Below, piece by piece: positions 7,406 through 16,104 of a stretch of 64,000 nt of DNA. Position 1 is the first letter of the stretch. The number at the start of each line of letters is the position of its first letter. The stretch spans positions 1,116,001-1,180,000 of the forward strand of contig NZ_JAHXYZ010000001.1 in NCBI RefSeq assembly GCF_019969685.1, in the 5' to 3' direction. The stretch is from Microbacterium sp. EST19A (GTDB taxonomy: Bacteria; Actinomycetota; Actinomycetes; Actinomycetales; Microbacteriaceae). A program made the position numbers and the translations under genes. The notes under the pieces were generated by a model. The model was not told where the DNA came from and did not search any database. It saw only the letters and a program-made list of their open reading frames with translations.

Positions 7406-8215
7406 ATGGATGCCGTGGCCGTCCCTCTCTCCGATCTGACCAGCATGCCCGAACCGCAGCAGGTGTACGCGGGCGACGGCACCCGCCTCGCGACGTACAC
7501 CTGGGGCGACCTCGACGCTCCGGTCGTCGTCGTGGTGCACGGCTTCGCGTCGAACGCGCGCGACAACTGGGTGCTCACTGGCTGGGTGCGCGAGTTGACG
7601 CGCTCGGGGTACCGGGTGCTCGCCCTCGACCAGCGCGGCCACGGGCACAGTGCGAAGCCGCACGAGCCCGGCGACTACGGCATCCGCACCCTCGTGACCG
7701 ACGTCGAGTCCGTCATGGACGCCTACCTCGTCGATGACGCGTTCTACGTCGGGTACTCCCTCGGCGCCCGTGTCGGCTGGGAGGTCGTGCGCGACCTGCC
7801 GCACCGCATCGGCCGCGCGGTGCTCGGAGGTGTGCCCGACGGCATCCCGCTGGCCCGCCTGAATCTCGACCAGGTGCGCGCCTACATCGCCGACGGGACC
7901 CCGGTCGCCGACCAGACCACGCAGAACTACATCGCGCTCACCGAACGGGTGCCGGGTAATGACCTGCAGGCGCTGGTGGCCCTCGCCGAAGGAATGCGGG
8001 CGTCGGGCACTATCGACCCCGACCCGGCGGATGCGCCGACCCGGCCGATCCTGTTCGCGACCGGGTCGAAGGACGCGATCATCGAGGGCTCTCGGGCCCT
8101 GGCATCCGCGGCCCACGACGGGCGCTTCTTCGAGATCCCGAACCGCAACCACTTCAACGCCCCCGGCTCGCGGGACTTCAAAGAGGCCGCGCTGGCTTTC
8201 CTCGCGGAGGGCTGA
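7406..8215 (+). CDS. Alpha/beta hydrolase
   Basis: A 269-residue cytoplasmic alpha/beta-hydrolase. The oxyanion region VVVHGFASNARDNW is followed by the LDQRGHGHSAKP turn typical of esterases, haloperoxidases and epoxide hydrolases. The nucleophile elbow is GYSLGARVG (Ser), the acid probably the Asp in FATGSKDAIIEG, and the final His lies in IPNRNHFNAPGS. Substrate cannot be read from sequence. The alternative GTG at 7415 would remove three residues only. A terminator-like hairpin separates it from the convergent msrA. Confidence 0.85.
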   Translation: MDAVAVPLSDLTSMPEPQQVYAGDGTRLATYTWGDLDAPVVVVVHGFASNARDNWVLTGWVRELTRSGYRVLALDQRGHGHSAKPHEPGDYGIRTLVTDVESVMDAYLVDDAFYVGYSLGARVGWEVVRDLPHRIGRAVLGGVPDGIPLARLNLDQVRAYIADGTPVADQTTQNYIALTERVPGNDLQALVALAEGMRASGTIDPDPADAPTRPILFATGSKDAIIEGSRALASAAHDGRFFEIPNRNHFNAPGSRDFKEAALAFLAEG

Positions 8216-8290
8216 GCCGGCGCCGACTTCTTCTGGCCGCGCAGCTTCGGGCTGAGATCGCACTCATGGGCTGAGGATGCGCAGCATCCG

Positions 8291-8324
8291 CTCCTCCCCA
8301 CGCGGAGATCTCCTCCCCACACGG
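8291..8324. repeat. Pair of 15-bp direct repeats, 19-bp period
   Basis: CTCCTCCCCACGCGG (8291-8305) and CTCCTCCCCACACGG (8310-8324) differ at one base and are spaced 19 bp, the same period as the array at 418-499. The junction forms GGAGATCTCC. They lie in the 143-bp gap between the hydrolase and the terminator at 8359; nothing else is evident in that gap. Confidence 0.4.
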
Positions 8325-8358
8325 TGCAGCGTTGCCGCCGACGAGGCCGGGACATGAC

Positions 8359-8392
8359 GAAGGCCCTCCGTCTCAGGAGACGGAGGGCCTTC
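8359..8392. terminator. Bidirectional terminator
   Basis: Perfect 16-bp complementary arms GAAGGCCCTCCGTCTC / GAGACGGAGGGCCTTC separated by AG (the closing pairs must open), between the convergent hydrolase and msrA. Confidence 0.9.
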
Positions 8393-8399
8393 GGGCGCT

Positions 8400-8942
8400 T
8401 CAGACGGTCGCGCTCTCACGCTTCGGCAGCACCCATCCCGCACGCGGGAAGTGGCAGGTGTAGCCGTTCGGGTACTTGATCAGGTAGTCCTGGTGCTCTT
8501 CCTCGGCCTGCCAGAACGGACCCTCGGGCTCGATCGTGGTGACGGCCTTGCCCGGCCAGAGACCGGAGGCGTCGACATCCGCGATCGTGTCGCGCGCGAC
8601 GGTCTCCTGCTCGGGGCTGAGCGGGAAGATCGCGGAGCGGTAGCTGGATCCGCGGTCGTTGCCCTGACGGTCCTTGGTCGACGGGTCGTGGATCTGGAAG
8701 AAGAACGCGAGGATGTCGCGGTACGTCGTCTTCGACGGGTCGAACACGATCTCCACAGCCTCGGCGTGGCCGGGGTGGTTGCGGTAGGTGGCGTGGTCGT
8801 TCGATCCACCGGTGTAGCCGACGCGCGTGTCGAGCACGCCGGGCTGGCGGCGGATCAGGTCTTCCATGCCCCAGAAACAACCGCCGGCGAGGACGGCGGT
8901 CTCGGTGCCGGGGGTGCGGGTAATGGTTCCGGTGTCAGTCAT
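8400..8942 (-). CDS. msrA: Peptide-methionine (S)-S-oxide reductase MsrA
   Basis: A 180-residue MsrA that reduces the S-epimer of methionine sulfoxide in proteins and free methionine. The catalytic Cys22 lies in the family motif GGCFWGMED. The substrate-binding segments [26 protein letters not shown] and the EEEHQDYL stretch are intact. Its ATG overlaps the stop of msrB by 4 bases (ATGA), so the two reductases are translated from one transcript. Oxidative-damage repair fits the nearby catalase, but the two units have separate promoters. Confidence 0.95.
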   Translation of the reverse strand: MTDTGTITRTPGTETAVLAGGCFWGMEDLIRRQPGVLDTRVGYTGGSNDHATYRNHPGHAEAVEIVFDPSKTTYRDILAFFFQIHDPSTKDRQGNDRGSSYRSAIFPLSPEQETVARDTIADVDASGLWPGKAVTTIEPEGPFWQAEEEHQDYLIKYPNGYTCHFPRAGWVLPKRESATV

Positions 8943-9412
8943 GACTGCTCCTCAGAAGTGTGGGTGGTGGTGGCGAAGAGGCGGCTGTAGCGACCGTACC
9001 CCTCTTCCTCGAGCCTGTCAGCGGGGATGAACCGCAGCGCGGCGGAGTTCATGCAGTACCGCAATCCTCCCGCGTCTCGCGGTCCGTCGTCGAAGACGTG
9101 CCCCAGGTGGCTGTCGGCGGCGGCCGAGCGCGCCTCGGTGCGCTTCATGAACAGTTTGCGGTCGGTGCGCGTGGTCACGGCATCCGCATCGATGGGCTTG
9201 GTGAAGCTCGGCCAGCCGGTTCCGCTGTCGAACTTGTCGGTCGACGAGAACAGCGGCTCGCCCGAGACCACATCGACGTAGATGCCGTCGTCGTGCGTGT
9301 TCCAGTAGGCGTTGCGGAACGGAGGCTCCGTCGCGTCCTGCTGGGTCACCTCGTACTGCAGGTGGGTGAGGGCGGTGACCGCCTCGGGGGTCTTGGCGTA
9401 CTGGTTCGACAT
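8939..9412 (-). CDS. msrB: Peptide-methionine (R)-S-oxide reductase MsrB, zinc-less form
   Basis: A 157-residue MsrB for the R-epimer. ATG 9412 is chosen for the ribosome site AAGGAG six bases upstream. The core [28 protein letters not shown] and catalytic Cys in [13 protein letters not shown] are present. The two CxxC pairs that bind structural zinc in many MsrBs are absent: the first would be in [12 protein letters not shown] Thr occupies the usual resolving-Cys position (GTGWPSF rather than GCGWPSF), suggesting recycling without that internal disulfide. First gene of the msrB-msrA unit. Confidence 0.93.
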   Translation of the reverse strand: MSNQYAKTPEAVTALTHLQYEVTQQDATEPPFRNAYWNTHDDGIYVDVVSGEPLFSSTDKFDSGTGWPSFTKPIDADAVTTRTDRKLFMKRTEARSAAADSHLGHVFDDGPRDAGGLRYCMNSAALRFIPADRLEEEGYGRYSRLFATTTHTSEEQS

Positions 9413-9541
9413 GCTGGACTCCTTGTCCGACGTCGCTGGCTGCGCCGTCACTAGAGGAGAACGGATGCCGGGCCCGTTTTGGTCCCGCGGGGCTGGGAGC
9501 GGGCTGTGAGTTTTGGGGACATCGCCGGGGCTACGGAGCGA

Positions 9542-9571
9542 GGCCGGCGGGCGCTGGCACGCCCGCCGGCC
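9542..9571 (-). terminator. Terminator after membrane-anchored hydrolase
   Basis: Perfect 12-bp stem GGCCGGCGGGCG / CGCCCGCCGGCC with loop CTGGCA, 9 bases past the stop of the minus-strand hydrolase. The 9413-9541 gap holds only this and the msrBA promoter region. Confidence 0.8.
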
Positions 9572-9580
9572 CTGCCATCG

Positions 9581-10924
9581 CTAGTCCTTCACGCCGGTGG
9601 CGTCCTCGAGCAATGGATTGAGGGTGCCGTCGTAGACGCCGCCCGGCTGCGGCTCGTCGTTGAAGAACGCGTCGAGAGCGTTGTAGACCGAATTCGGCTG
9701 CTCGTCCCACGGCCCGTGCGTCGCGTCTTCGACGTACACGATCTCCAGGTCCGAGTTGGCTGTCGTGTACTGCTGCTGATCCGTCCATGAGACGTAGTCG
9801 TACTCCGCCCGGATGAGCAGGGTGGGCGTCTGCTCAGACTCCAGGGCGTCGATCGTCTTCTCCCACGTTGCAGCGAAGTCGTCGGCGAGTGCGAGGTTCG
9901 CATAGATGTTCAGGGGCGCCAGAGCCGCCGCCATCGCCCGCTTCCCATCCTCCTGGCTCAGGAGGTTCTGTGCGGCGGCCGGACCGACGGTCTTGCCGAT
10001 CAGGATGGCGGCGAGCGCGCGCAGCGGCACGGCATCGAACGTGTAGCTGTTGTCGTCGACGGCCTCCGTGTAGCCCGGAATCTTCTCCAGCGCCGCCCAC
10101 TCGGCGTCTTCGTCAGCCGCATTCCGGGCAGACGGATCCGGTCCTCCGGGCGAGATCAACGCGACGTGCTCCACACGGTCGGCGTGGGCCGCGGTGTAGG
10201 CCTCGACGAGGTATCCGCCTGCCGAGTGCCCGATCAGGTCGACCTTCGGTGCGCCGATCTCATCCTGGATCGCCTGGAGATCAGCGACCGACCGCTCCAC
10301 CGTGTACTCCTCTTCCGGCAATTCCGATGATAGTCCGGCACCCGCCTGGTCGTAGATGTACACGTCGTGGCCCGTCTTCGCCACGCGCTGGAAGTAGTCG
10401 ATGCTGCCGCCTGACGCGTAGCCGCCGGGCCCGCCGTGCACGAAGATGACAGGCGTCGCTCCGCTGTCCGCACCCTCGGCGGGGAAATGCCAGTACGCGA
10501 CACGAGACCCCGTGTTCAGATCCCAGTACGAGGGATCGGGTCGCCCTGCCTCGACGATCGGCTCGTCCGGCACCGGAGCGAGGATCGTCGTGCCGGCGAC
10601 GACACCGACGACGGCGAGCAGCGCACCCGCCACGATGAAGGGCGACTTGCGCCTCCGCAACGGGAGACGCGCGCCCATGCGCGGCGACCGCCACATCACG
10701 TGGGCGATTCCGGTCAGCAGCCAGGCGACAGCGAACAGGGCGAGGGCGCCGAGGATGATCGCCGGCACCAGACCGAGGTTCAGACCGAGTACGAAGACGA
10801 GGATTCCGACGAGGACCGCCACCACCACCGCCACCACCACCGCCAGCACCGAGATGAGCACGGAGCCGGTGCGGCGCAGTACGAGGAGGGCAGGTCTGAC
10901 CTGCGGTCGCGGATCATCGTTCAT
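9581..10924 (-). CDS. Membrane-anchored S33-type alpha/beta hydrolase (proline iminopeptidase-like)
   Basis: A 447-residue protein with at least three predicted membrane segments in the first ~120 residues (SVLISVLAVVVAVVVAVLVG, LVPAIILGALALFAVAWLL, PFIVAGALLAVVGVVAGT), then an alpha/beta-hydrolase domain, probably extracytoplasmic. HGGPGGYASGGS is the oxyanion loop of S33 peptidases, YIYDQAGAGLSS the following turn, and the nucleophile Ser is in LIGHSAGGYLVEA; the catalytic His is in EDATHGPWDEQ. ATG 10924 is used because AAAGAGAAA precedes it. Substrate unknown; aminopeptidase or esterase are both possible. Confidence 0.8.
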   Translation of the reverse strand: MNDDPRPQVRPALLVLRRTGSVLISVLAVVVAVVVAVLVGILVFVLGLNLGLVPAIILGALALFAVAWLLTGIAHVMWRSPRMGARLPLRRRKSPFIVAGALLAVVGVVAGTTILAPVPDEPIVEAGRPDPSYWDLNTGSRVAYWHFPAEGADSGATPVIFVHGGPGGYASGGSIDYFQRVAKTGHDVYIYDQAGAGLSSELPEEEYTVERSVADLQAIQDEIGAPKVDLIGHSAGGYLVEAYTAAHADRVEHVALISPGGPDPSARNAADEDAEWAALEKIPGYTEAVDDNSYTFDAVPLRALAAILIGKTVGPAAAQNLLSQEDGKRAMAAALAPLNIYANLALADDFAATWEKTIDALESEQTPTLLIRAEYDYVSWTDQQQYTTANSDLEIVYVEDATHGPWDEQPNSVYNALDAFFNDEPQPGGVYDGTLNPLLEDATGVKD

Positions 10925-10962
10925 CGAGTTTCTCTTTCTGTAGATCGAGCAGGTGCCGAACC

Positions 10963-10977
10963 TGTACACGATATACA
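10963..10977. promoter_or_regulatory. Imperfect TGTA-TACA dyad upstream of hydrolase
   Basis: TGTACACGATATACA (outer arms TGTA/TACA) lies 39 bp upstream of the hydrolase start in an A/T-rich stretch that is otherwise rare here. It resembles TetR/GntR-type operators and may overlap the promoter. A separate TTTCACA..TGTGAAA inverted repeat lies at 10984-11009. No cognate regulator gene is adjacent. Confidence 0.35.
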
Positions 10978-11073
10978 AATGCTTTTCACATCCTTTCCGG
11001 CCTGTGAAAGAGAGACGACGCTCGGTGTCACTGCCGATAGAGTTTCCGTCTACACACCACAGGGGGACCGCAC

Positions 11074-11991
11074 ATGTCGGTAGGACTGCTCGCCGTCGTC
11101 GACGACATCCTGAGCGCCGCGATGAAGGCCTCGGCGAAGGCCGCCGGCGTGGTGATCGACGACGCCGCCGTCACCCCCCAGTACGTGCAGGGCATCACGC
11201 CCGCCCGTGAACTGCCGGTCGTCGGCAAGATCGCGCTGGGTTCGCTCGCCAACAAGTTCCTCATCATCATCCCGGCAGCGCTGCTGCTCACGGCCTTCGC
11301 GCCCTGGGTGCTTCCGTACCTGCTGATCCTCGGCGGAACGTACCTGTGCTTCGAAGGCGCCGAGAAGGTGCTCGAGTGGTTCGGTGTGCAGCACGGCCAC
11401 GCCGATGAGGGCGCCCGCGACGAGAAGAAGCTCGTGCTCGGCGCCGTGCGCACCGACCTCATCCTCTCCACCGAGATCATGCTCATCTCGCTCGCGAGCC
11501 TGGAGAAGGGCCTCGACGTCTGGACGACGCTGGCCATCCTCGCCGTGATCGCCCTGCTCATGACCGGTGTCGTCTACGGGGCCGTGGCACTGCTGGTGAA
11601 GATCGACGACATCGGCCTCAAGATGGCGAAGAACCCGGTGCAGCGCATCCGCCACACCGGCACGCGGATCGTGCGCTCGATGCCCGCCGTGTTCCGCTTC
11701 ATCAGCATCCTGGGCACGGTCGCGATGCTCTGGGTCGGCGGCCACCTCGTGCTCGTGAACCTCGGCGAGGTCGGCTGGCACTTCCCCGTCGACGTGCTCC
11801 ACGCCGTCGAGCATGCCCTCGAGCCGGCCGGGGCCGTCATCGTGTGGATCGTCGACACGATCATCTCGGCCATCGCGGGCCTCGCACTCGGGCTGCTGAT
11901 CGTCGTCATCGTGCTCGGCATCGGACGGATGCTGGGCAAGAAGCCGAGCTTCCACGAGGGCGAGGAATCCCCCGCCGACGTGCACGTCTGA
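11074..11991 (+). CDS. DUF808 family inner-membrane protein
   Basis: A 305-residue multi-pass membrane protein of the DUF808 (E. coli YedI-like) family. Diagnostic features are the N-terminal LLAVVDDILSAAMKASAKAAGVVIDDAAVTP segment, the GGTYLCFEGAEK helix end and the RTDLILSTEIMLISL membrane region, followed by several further hydrophobic helices. Function is unknown. AGGGGGA before ATG 11074 is a good ribosome site. The next membrane-protein gene begins 21 bp downstream, so the two are probably co-transcribed. Confidence 0.88.
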   Translation: MSVGLLAVVDDILSAAMKASAKAAGVVIDDAAVTPQYVQGITPARELPVVGKIALGSLANKFLIIIPAALLLTAFAPWVLPYLLILGGTYLCFEGAEKVLEWFGVQHGHADEGARDEKKLVLGAVRTDLILSTEIMLISLASLEKGLDVWTTLAILAVIALLMTGVVYGAVALLVKIDDIGLKMAKNPVQRIRHTGTRIVRSMPAVFRFISILGTVAMLWVGGHLVLVNLGEVGWHFPVDVLHAVEHALEPAGAVIVWIVDTIISAIAGLALGLLIVVIVLGIGRMLGKKPSFHEGEESPADVHV

Positions 11992-12012
11992 CGCACGAGT
12001 ATTGTCATCGGC

Positions 12013-13224
12013 ATGTCGTCCGCATCCCCGACCACCCGGAGCGCGAGACGCGACGCCGATCGCTGGTTCCGCGAGCAGGGCCTTCCGACCTTCGTGCCGC
12101 TCCGGCGCTGGTTCACCGATCTCCCGCGGCGCGTCGCGCCGCTCATCGTGTGGGTCGCGATCGTCGTCTACCCGCTCGGGGGCGGCATCGAGCTCGTGGT
12201 GGACATCGCCGAGGACTCGACGGGCGGTGAGGCGACAGCGCTGGTCATGGTCGTGATCCTCGCCCTCGTGGTCGCGGTGGTCATCACGTGGGGCGGGTAC
12301 TTCCTCGTGCGCCTGCTTCTGCGCCGTCTGCCGGTGGGCATCGGGACGATCGTCGCCCTGCTGCTGATCATCGCCTGCCTCGCCGGGATCATCATCGACG
12401 GCTACGAGAACAACTCCCGAGCGACCGTCGGACCGGTCTTCACGGCGCTGCTCATCCTGGTGGTCTGCGTCCTCGTGACCGGCATGGGCGGCGGTGCGCT
12501 GATCTCGTGGGCGTCGCGCCTCGCCGTGCGCAACGCCTCGGCGATCGGGCACATGGCGTCGATCGCCCTGCCCGTGATCCTGATGCTGGTCGTGTTCGCC
12601 TTCTTCTCCGCAGAGGTCTGGCAGATGGCATCCGCCCTGCACTGGGGATCGATCGCCCTCGTCGGGCTCGTCGTCGCGGTGCTGGCGGGCATCGTCGTCC
12701 TGCGGGTCAGCGCCTCCGAGATCGACGACGACGCCCAGGCGCCGACCGAGGTGCAGCGGCGTGCGATGCTCGTCGACACCCCGGCCGAGCATCGCACCGC
12801 GGGGCCGGCGGCGCACCACCGTCTGCGTGCACCGCAGCGGTTCAACATCCTGCTCGCGATGACCTTCGCCCAACTGGTGCAGGCGCTGTTCTTCGCACTG
12901 CTGCTCGCGGCCCTGCTGATCGTGATCGGCGGCATCGCGATCCCGGTCGGCGTGGCGGAGATCTGGCTCGGCCCGGGCAGCGAGTCCCAGCCGCTGGTCA
13001 TCGAGCCGCTCGTCATCGCCGGCGTGGAACTGCCGATCACGGTCAACCTGCTGAAGGCCGCCATGCTGCTGTCGCTGATCGCGACCCTCCCGTTCGTCTT
13101 CTCCGCGGTGAGCGAGGCCCGCTATCGCGAGCGCTTCTTCGACCCGATCATGGCCGACATGCGCCGCGCGATCCTCGTGCGCGATGCGCTGAGCGCGAAG
13201 GCCGTCGGCTCCGGAGAAGCCTGA
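12013..13224 (+). CDS. Multi-pass membrane protein, unknown function
   Basis: A 403-residue protein with about eight to ten hydrophobic segments (for example VAPLIVWVAIVVYPLGGG, ALVMVVILALVVAVVITWGGYFLV, IGTIVALLLIIACLAGIII, VTVNLLKAAMLLSLIATLPFVF-like regions) and a charged loop around residues 235-275. I recognise no family motif. It follows the DUF808 gene by 21 bp, suggesting an operon of two membrane proteins. Confidence 0.6.
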   Translation: MSSASPTTRSARRDADRWFREQGLPTFVPLRRWFTDLPRRVAPLIVWVAIVVYPLGGGIELVVDIAEDSTGGEATALVMVVILALVVAVVITWGGYFLVRLLLRRLPVGIGTIVALLLIIACLAGIIIDGYENNSRATVGPVFTALLILVVCVLVTGMGGGALISWASRLAVRNASAIGHMASIALPVILMLVVFAFFSAEVWQMASALHWGSIALVGLVVAVLAGIVVLRVSASEIDDDAQAPTEVQRRAMLVDTPAEHRTAGPAAHHRLRAPQRFNILLAMTFAQLVQALFFALLLAALLIVIGGIAIPVGVAEIWLGPGSESQPLVIEPLVIAGVELPITVNLLKAAMLLSLIATLPFVFSAVSEARYRERFFDPIMADMRRAILVRDALSAKAVGSGEA

Positions 13225-13292
13225 CCCCCGGCATCCTGCTAGCGTCGGCGATGCGCACCCGAAGCGCAGCAGCAGAAGAGAGACCCCCGCCG

Positions 13293-13820
13293 ATGACTGA
13301 CGTGCAGATCAGGGATGCCGAGGCCGCCGACCTCGAGACGATCACCGCCATCCACAATCACGCCGTCGTGCACACGACCGCGATCTGGAACGAGGACGCG
13401 GTCGACGTCGACGATCGTGCCGCCTGGCTCGCCGACCGCACGGCCCGGGGGTACCCGGTCATCGTCGCCGACGACGGAACCGGCGTGCTCGGCTACGCGT
13501 CGTACGCGCAGTGGCGCCCGCACAGCGGGTACCGGCACACCGTCGAGCACTCCGTGTACGTGCGCGGCGACCAGCGCGGACGCGGCATCGGCAAGACCCT
13601 CATGGCCGAGCTCATCGTGCGGGCGCGTGCCGCCGGCATCCACGTCATGATCGGCGGGATCGAGAGCGGGAACGTCGCGTCGATCGTGCTCCACGAGAGG
13701 CTCGGCTTCGCCGAGGTGGGACGGATGCCGCAGGTCGGGGCCAAGTTCGGACGCTGGCTCGACCTCAGCATGCTCCAGCTCGTGCTCGACGACAGGCCCG
13801 CGCCCGACGCGGCGCTCTGA
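13293..13820 (+). CDS. GNAT N-acetyltransferase (phosphinothricin/methionine-sulfoximine acetyltransferase-like)
   Basis: A 175-residue acetyl-CoA-dependent N-acetyltransferase. IRDAEAADLETITAIHNHAVVHTTAIWN is the start typical of the Pat/MddA group, and VYVRGDQRGRGIGKTLM is the acetyl-CoA pyrophosphate loop (Q/RxxGxG/A). The SGNVASIVLHERLGF helix is also characteristic. Members acetylate L-methionine sulfoximine/sulfone or phosphinothricin; the native substrate here is not known. It ends 5 bp before pnuC, implying co-transcription. Confidence 0.85.
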   Translation: MTDVQIRDAEAADLETITAIHNHAVVHTTAIWNEDAVDVDDRAAWLADRTARGYPVIVADDGTGVLGYASYAQWRPHSGYRHTVEHSVYVRGDQRGRGIGKTLMAELIVRARAAGIHVMIGGIESGNVASIVLHERLGFAEVGRMPQVGAKFGRWLDLSMLQLVLDDRPAPDAAL

Positions 13821-13825
13821 CGACG

Positions 13826-14536
13826 ATGGACCTGCTGCGCTGGCTCGCCGAGGCCTTCAACTCGCAATGGGTGCTGCCCGGCGGGCAGACGCTGCTGATC
13901 CGCGAGGTCGTCGGCAACGCGTTCGGCCTCGCGAGCGCGATCGGAGGCATGCGGCGCAAGATCTGGGCGTGGCCGGTGGGCATCATCGGGAACCTGCTGC
14001 TGCTCACCGTGTTCCTCGGGTCGATCCTCAGTCCCGACCACTCGCTGCCGCACCTGCTCGGCCAGGCCGGACGTCAGGTCATGTTCATCGCGGTCGCGAT
14101 CTACGGCTGGGTGCGCTGGCGCAACGCCGAGGGCGGACGTGTGAGTCCGCGGTGGGCGCCGACGAGCGCGCGCATCGGCCTCGTCCTCGCGATGGTCGTC
14201 GGCACGGTCGCACTGACACCCCTGTTCCGTGCGCTCGGCTCGTGGGAGCCGGTGTGGGCCGATGCCTGGACCTTCGTCGGGTCGCTGCTCGCGACGTACG
14301 GCATGGCGAAGGGCTGGACCGAGTTCTGGCTGATCTGGATCGCGGTCGACGTCGTCGGGGTGCCGCTGCTCTTCAGCTCGGGTTATTACGCGACCGGGCT
14401 CATGTACGTGTTCTACGGCGGGTTCACGGCGGTCGGGTTCGTCGTGTGGTGGCGCGCCCAGCGCATCGCCGCCTTGCCACCGGTCGAGATCATCCCGCCC
14501 GACCCGAGTCCGCGGCGGGCGGTCGACGAGGGCTGA
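13826..14536 (+). CDS. pnuC: PnuC-type nicotinamide riboside transporter
   Basis: A 236-residue membrane protein with about seven helices. WAWPVGIIGNLLLLTVF, the QAGRQVMFIAVAIYGWVRWRN helix and the second-half repeat WADAWTFVGSLLATYGMAKGW..FWLIWIAVDVVGVPL are hallmarks of PnuC facilitators that take up nicotinamide riboside for NAD synthesis. It starts 5 bp after the acetyltransferase stop. No NrtR/NiaR regulator, NadR kinase or NAD-sensing riboswitch was seen nearby, so the ligand remains inferred from family. Confidence 0.85.
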   Translation: MDLLRWLAEAFNSQWVLPGGQTLLIREVVGNAFGLASAIGGMRRKIWAWPVGIIGNLLLLTVFLGSILSPDHSLPHLLGQAGRQVMFIAVAIYGWVRWRNAEGGRVSPRWAPTSARIGLVLAMVVGTVALTPLFRALGSWEPVWADAWTFVGSLLATYGMAKGWTEFWLIWIAVDVVGVPLLFSSGYYATGLMYVFYGGFTAVGFVVWWRAQRIAALPPVEIIPPDPSPRRAVDEG

Positions 14537-14603
14537 CGCGCGGGGGCCCGAATGTGTCGGCCCGTGTCGGAGACCCTGGTCAGACCCCGCAGCATCCCGT
14601 TTC

Positions 14604-15995
14604 ATGGGTTTCATGACTCGCCAGATCCGTTTCAACGCCTTCGACATGAACTGCGTCGCACATCAGTCGTCCGGGCTGTGGCGGCATCCGGACGACCGCT
14701 CGCGCCAGTACAACACCATCAGCTACTGGACCGACCTCGCGAAGCTGCTCGAGAGCGCGACCTTCGACGGCATCTTCATCGCGGACGTGCTCGGCACCTA
14801 CGACGTCTACGGCGGCACGAACGAGGCCGCGATCCGCAACGGCGCCCAGGTGCCGGTGAACGACCCGATCCTGCTGGTGAGCGCGATGGCGGCGGTCACC
14901 GAGCACCTCGGCTTCGGCATCACGGCCGGGACCGCGTTCGAGCACCCGTACCCGTTCGCGAGGCGCCTGAGCACGCTCGACCACCTCACGCAGGGCCGCA
15001 TCGGCTGGAACGTCGTGACCGGCTACCTGCCCAGCGCCGCACGGAACATGGGCCAGGAGGATCAGCTCGCCCACGACGACCGCTACGACCACGCCGACGA
15101 GTACGTCGAGGTGCTCTACAAGCTCTGGGAAGGATCGTGGGAGGACGACGCCGTCATCGAGGACCGCGAGCGCGGCATCTTCACGGACCACACGAAGGTG
15201 CACCCGATCGGGCATGAGGGAAAGCACTTCAGCGTTCCCGGCATCCACATCTCCGAGCCGTCTCCGCAGCGCACGCCGGTGATCTATCAGGCCGGCGCGA
15301 GCCCGCGCGGGGTGCGGTTCGCCGCCGAGAACGCGGAGGCGATCTTCGTCGCCGCCCCGTCGAAGGAGGTGCTCGCCGGAACCGTGAAGCGCATCCGCGA
15401 CGCGCTCGAGGCGGCAGGACGCGACCGGTACGACGCGCGCATCTACACCCTGCTCACCGTCATCACCGCGGCGACGAGCGAGGAGGCGACGGCGAAGCAC
15501 GCCGAGTACCTCAGCTACGCCAGCCCCGAGGGCGCCCTGACCTTCATGTCGGGGTGGATGGGCGTCGACCTCTCGCAGTACGAGGAGGACGAGCCCGTCG
15601 GCAACGTCGAGTCCAACGCCATCCAGTCGGTGCTGCAGCACCTCAAGGAGGAAGCGGATCTCGGCCGCGAGTGGACCGTCGGCGACTTCGGCCGGCACAA
15701 CGCGATCGGCGGCCTCGGCCCCACGGTCGTCGGCTCGGGCGAGGAGATCGCCGACGAGCTGCAGTCCTGGGTCGACGAGACCGACATCGACGGCTTCAAC
15801 CTCGCCTACGCGGTGACGCCCGGCACGTGGCAGGACATCATCGAGCACGTCATCCCGGTGCTGCGTGCCCGCGGCGCCTACCCGGAGGAGTACACGCCGG
15901 GCACGCTGCGGCACAAGCTGCAGGGTAAGGGCGACCGCGTGCAGGACACGCACCGGGCCGCGAAGTACCGGATCGGATCGCCGGCCCGGGTCTGA
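14604..15995 (+). CDS. LLM-class flavin-dependent monooxygenase (NtaA/SnaA/DszA family)
   Basis: A 463-residue FMNH2-dependent monooxygenase. RQIRFNAFDMNCVAHQSSGLWRHP is the start motif of the NtaA/DmoA group, followed by FDGIFIADVLGTYDVYGG, the EHPYPFARRLSTLDHLTQGRIGWNVVTGYL segment lining the flavin pocket, and QAGASPRGVRFAAENAEAIFV. Substrates in this group include nitrilotriacetate, dimethyl sulfide and dibenzothiophene sulfone; this one is unknown. A reductase partner is not in the neighbourhood. ATG 14613 is an alternative start. It ends in front of a repeat-rich convergent junction. Confidence 0.87.
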   Translation: MGFMTRQIRFNAFDMNCVAHQSSGLWRHPDDRSRQYNTISYWTDLAKLLESATFDGIFIADVLGTYDVYGGTNEAAIRNGAQVPVNDPILLVSAMAAVTEHLGFGITAGTAFEHPYPFARRLSTLDHLTQGRIGWNVVTGYLPSAARNMGQEDQLAHDDRYDHADEYVEVLYKLWEGSWEDDAVIEDRERGIFTDHTKVHPIGHEGKHFSVPGIHISEPSPQRTPVIYQAGASPRGVRFAAENAEAIFVAAPSKEVLAGTVKRIRDALEAAGRDRYDARIYTLLTVITAATSEEATAKHAEYLSYASPEGALTFMSGWMGVDLSQYEEDEPVGNVESNAIQSVLQHLKEEADLGREWTVGDFGRHNAIGGLGPTVVGSGEEIADELQSWVDETDIDGFNLAYAVTPGTWQDIIEHVIPVLRARGAYPEEYTPGTLRHKLQGKGDRVQDTHRAAKYRIGSPARV

Positions 15996-16005
15996 GGATC
16001 GCCGG

Positions 16006-16095
16006 TTCCGGTCGCAGTTCCTGCCGCGCGCCGGTGCTCCGGTCGCGATTCGTGCCGCCCCCGCGCGGGAGAAGCGGCAGAATGTGCGACCGGAG
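16006..16095. repeat. Intergenic repeat family, three copies at a convergent junction
   Basis: A 22-bp unit of form CTCCGGTCGC-N6-TGCCGC occurs at 16006-16027 (first base T), 16037-16058, and inverted at 16074-16095. The inverted copy can pair with either direct copy, giving alternative hairpins between the monooxygenase and the minus-strand membrane gene. The same unit recurs at 20683-20741. It probably serves as a terminator-like REP element. Confidence 0.7.
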
Positions 16096-16104
16096 CGGCC
16101 GGGC

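Noticed and set aside
13225..14603. NAD-sensing riboswitch or regulator near pnuC
   Set aside because: No matching leader structure or regulator gene was seen; pnuC starts 5 bp after the acetyltransferase.
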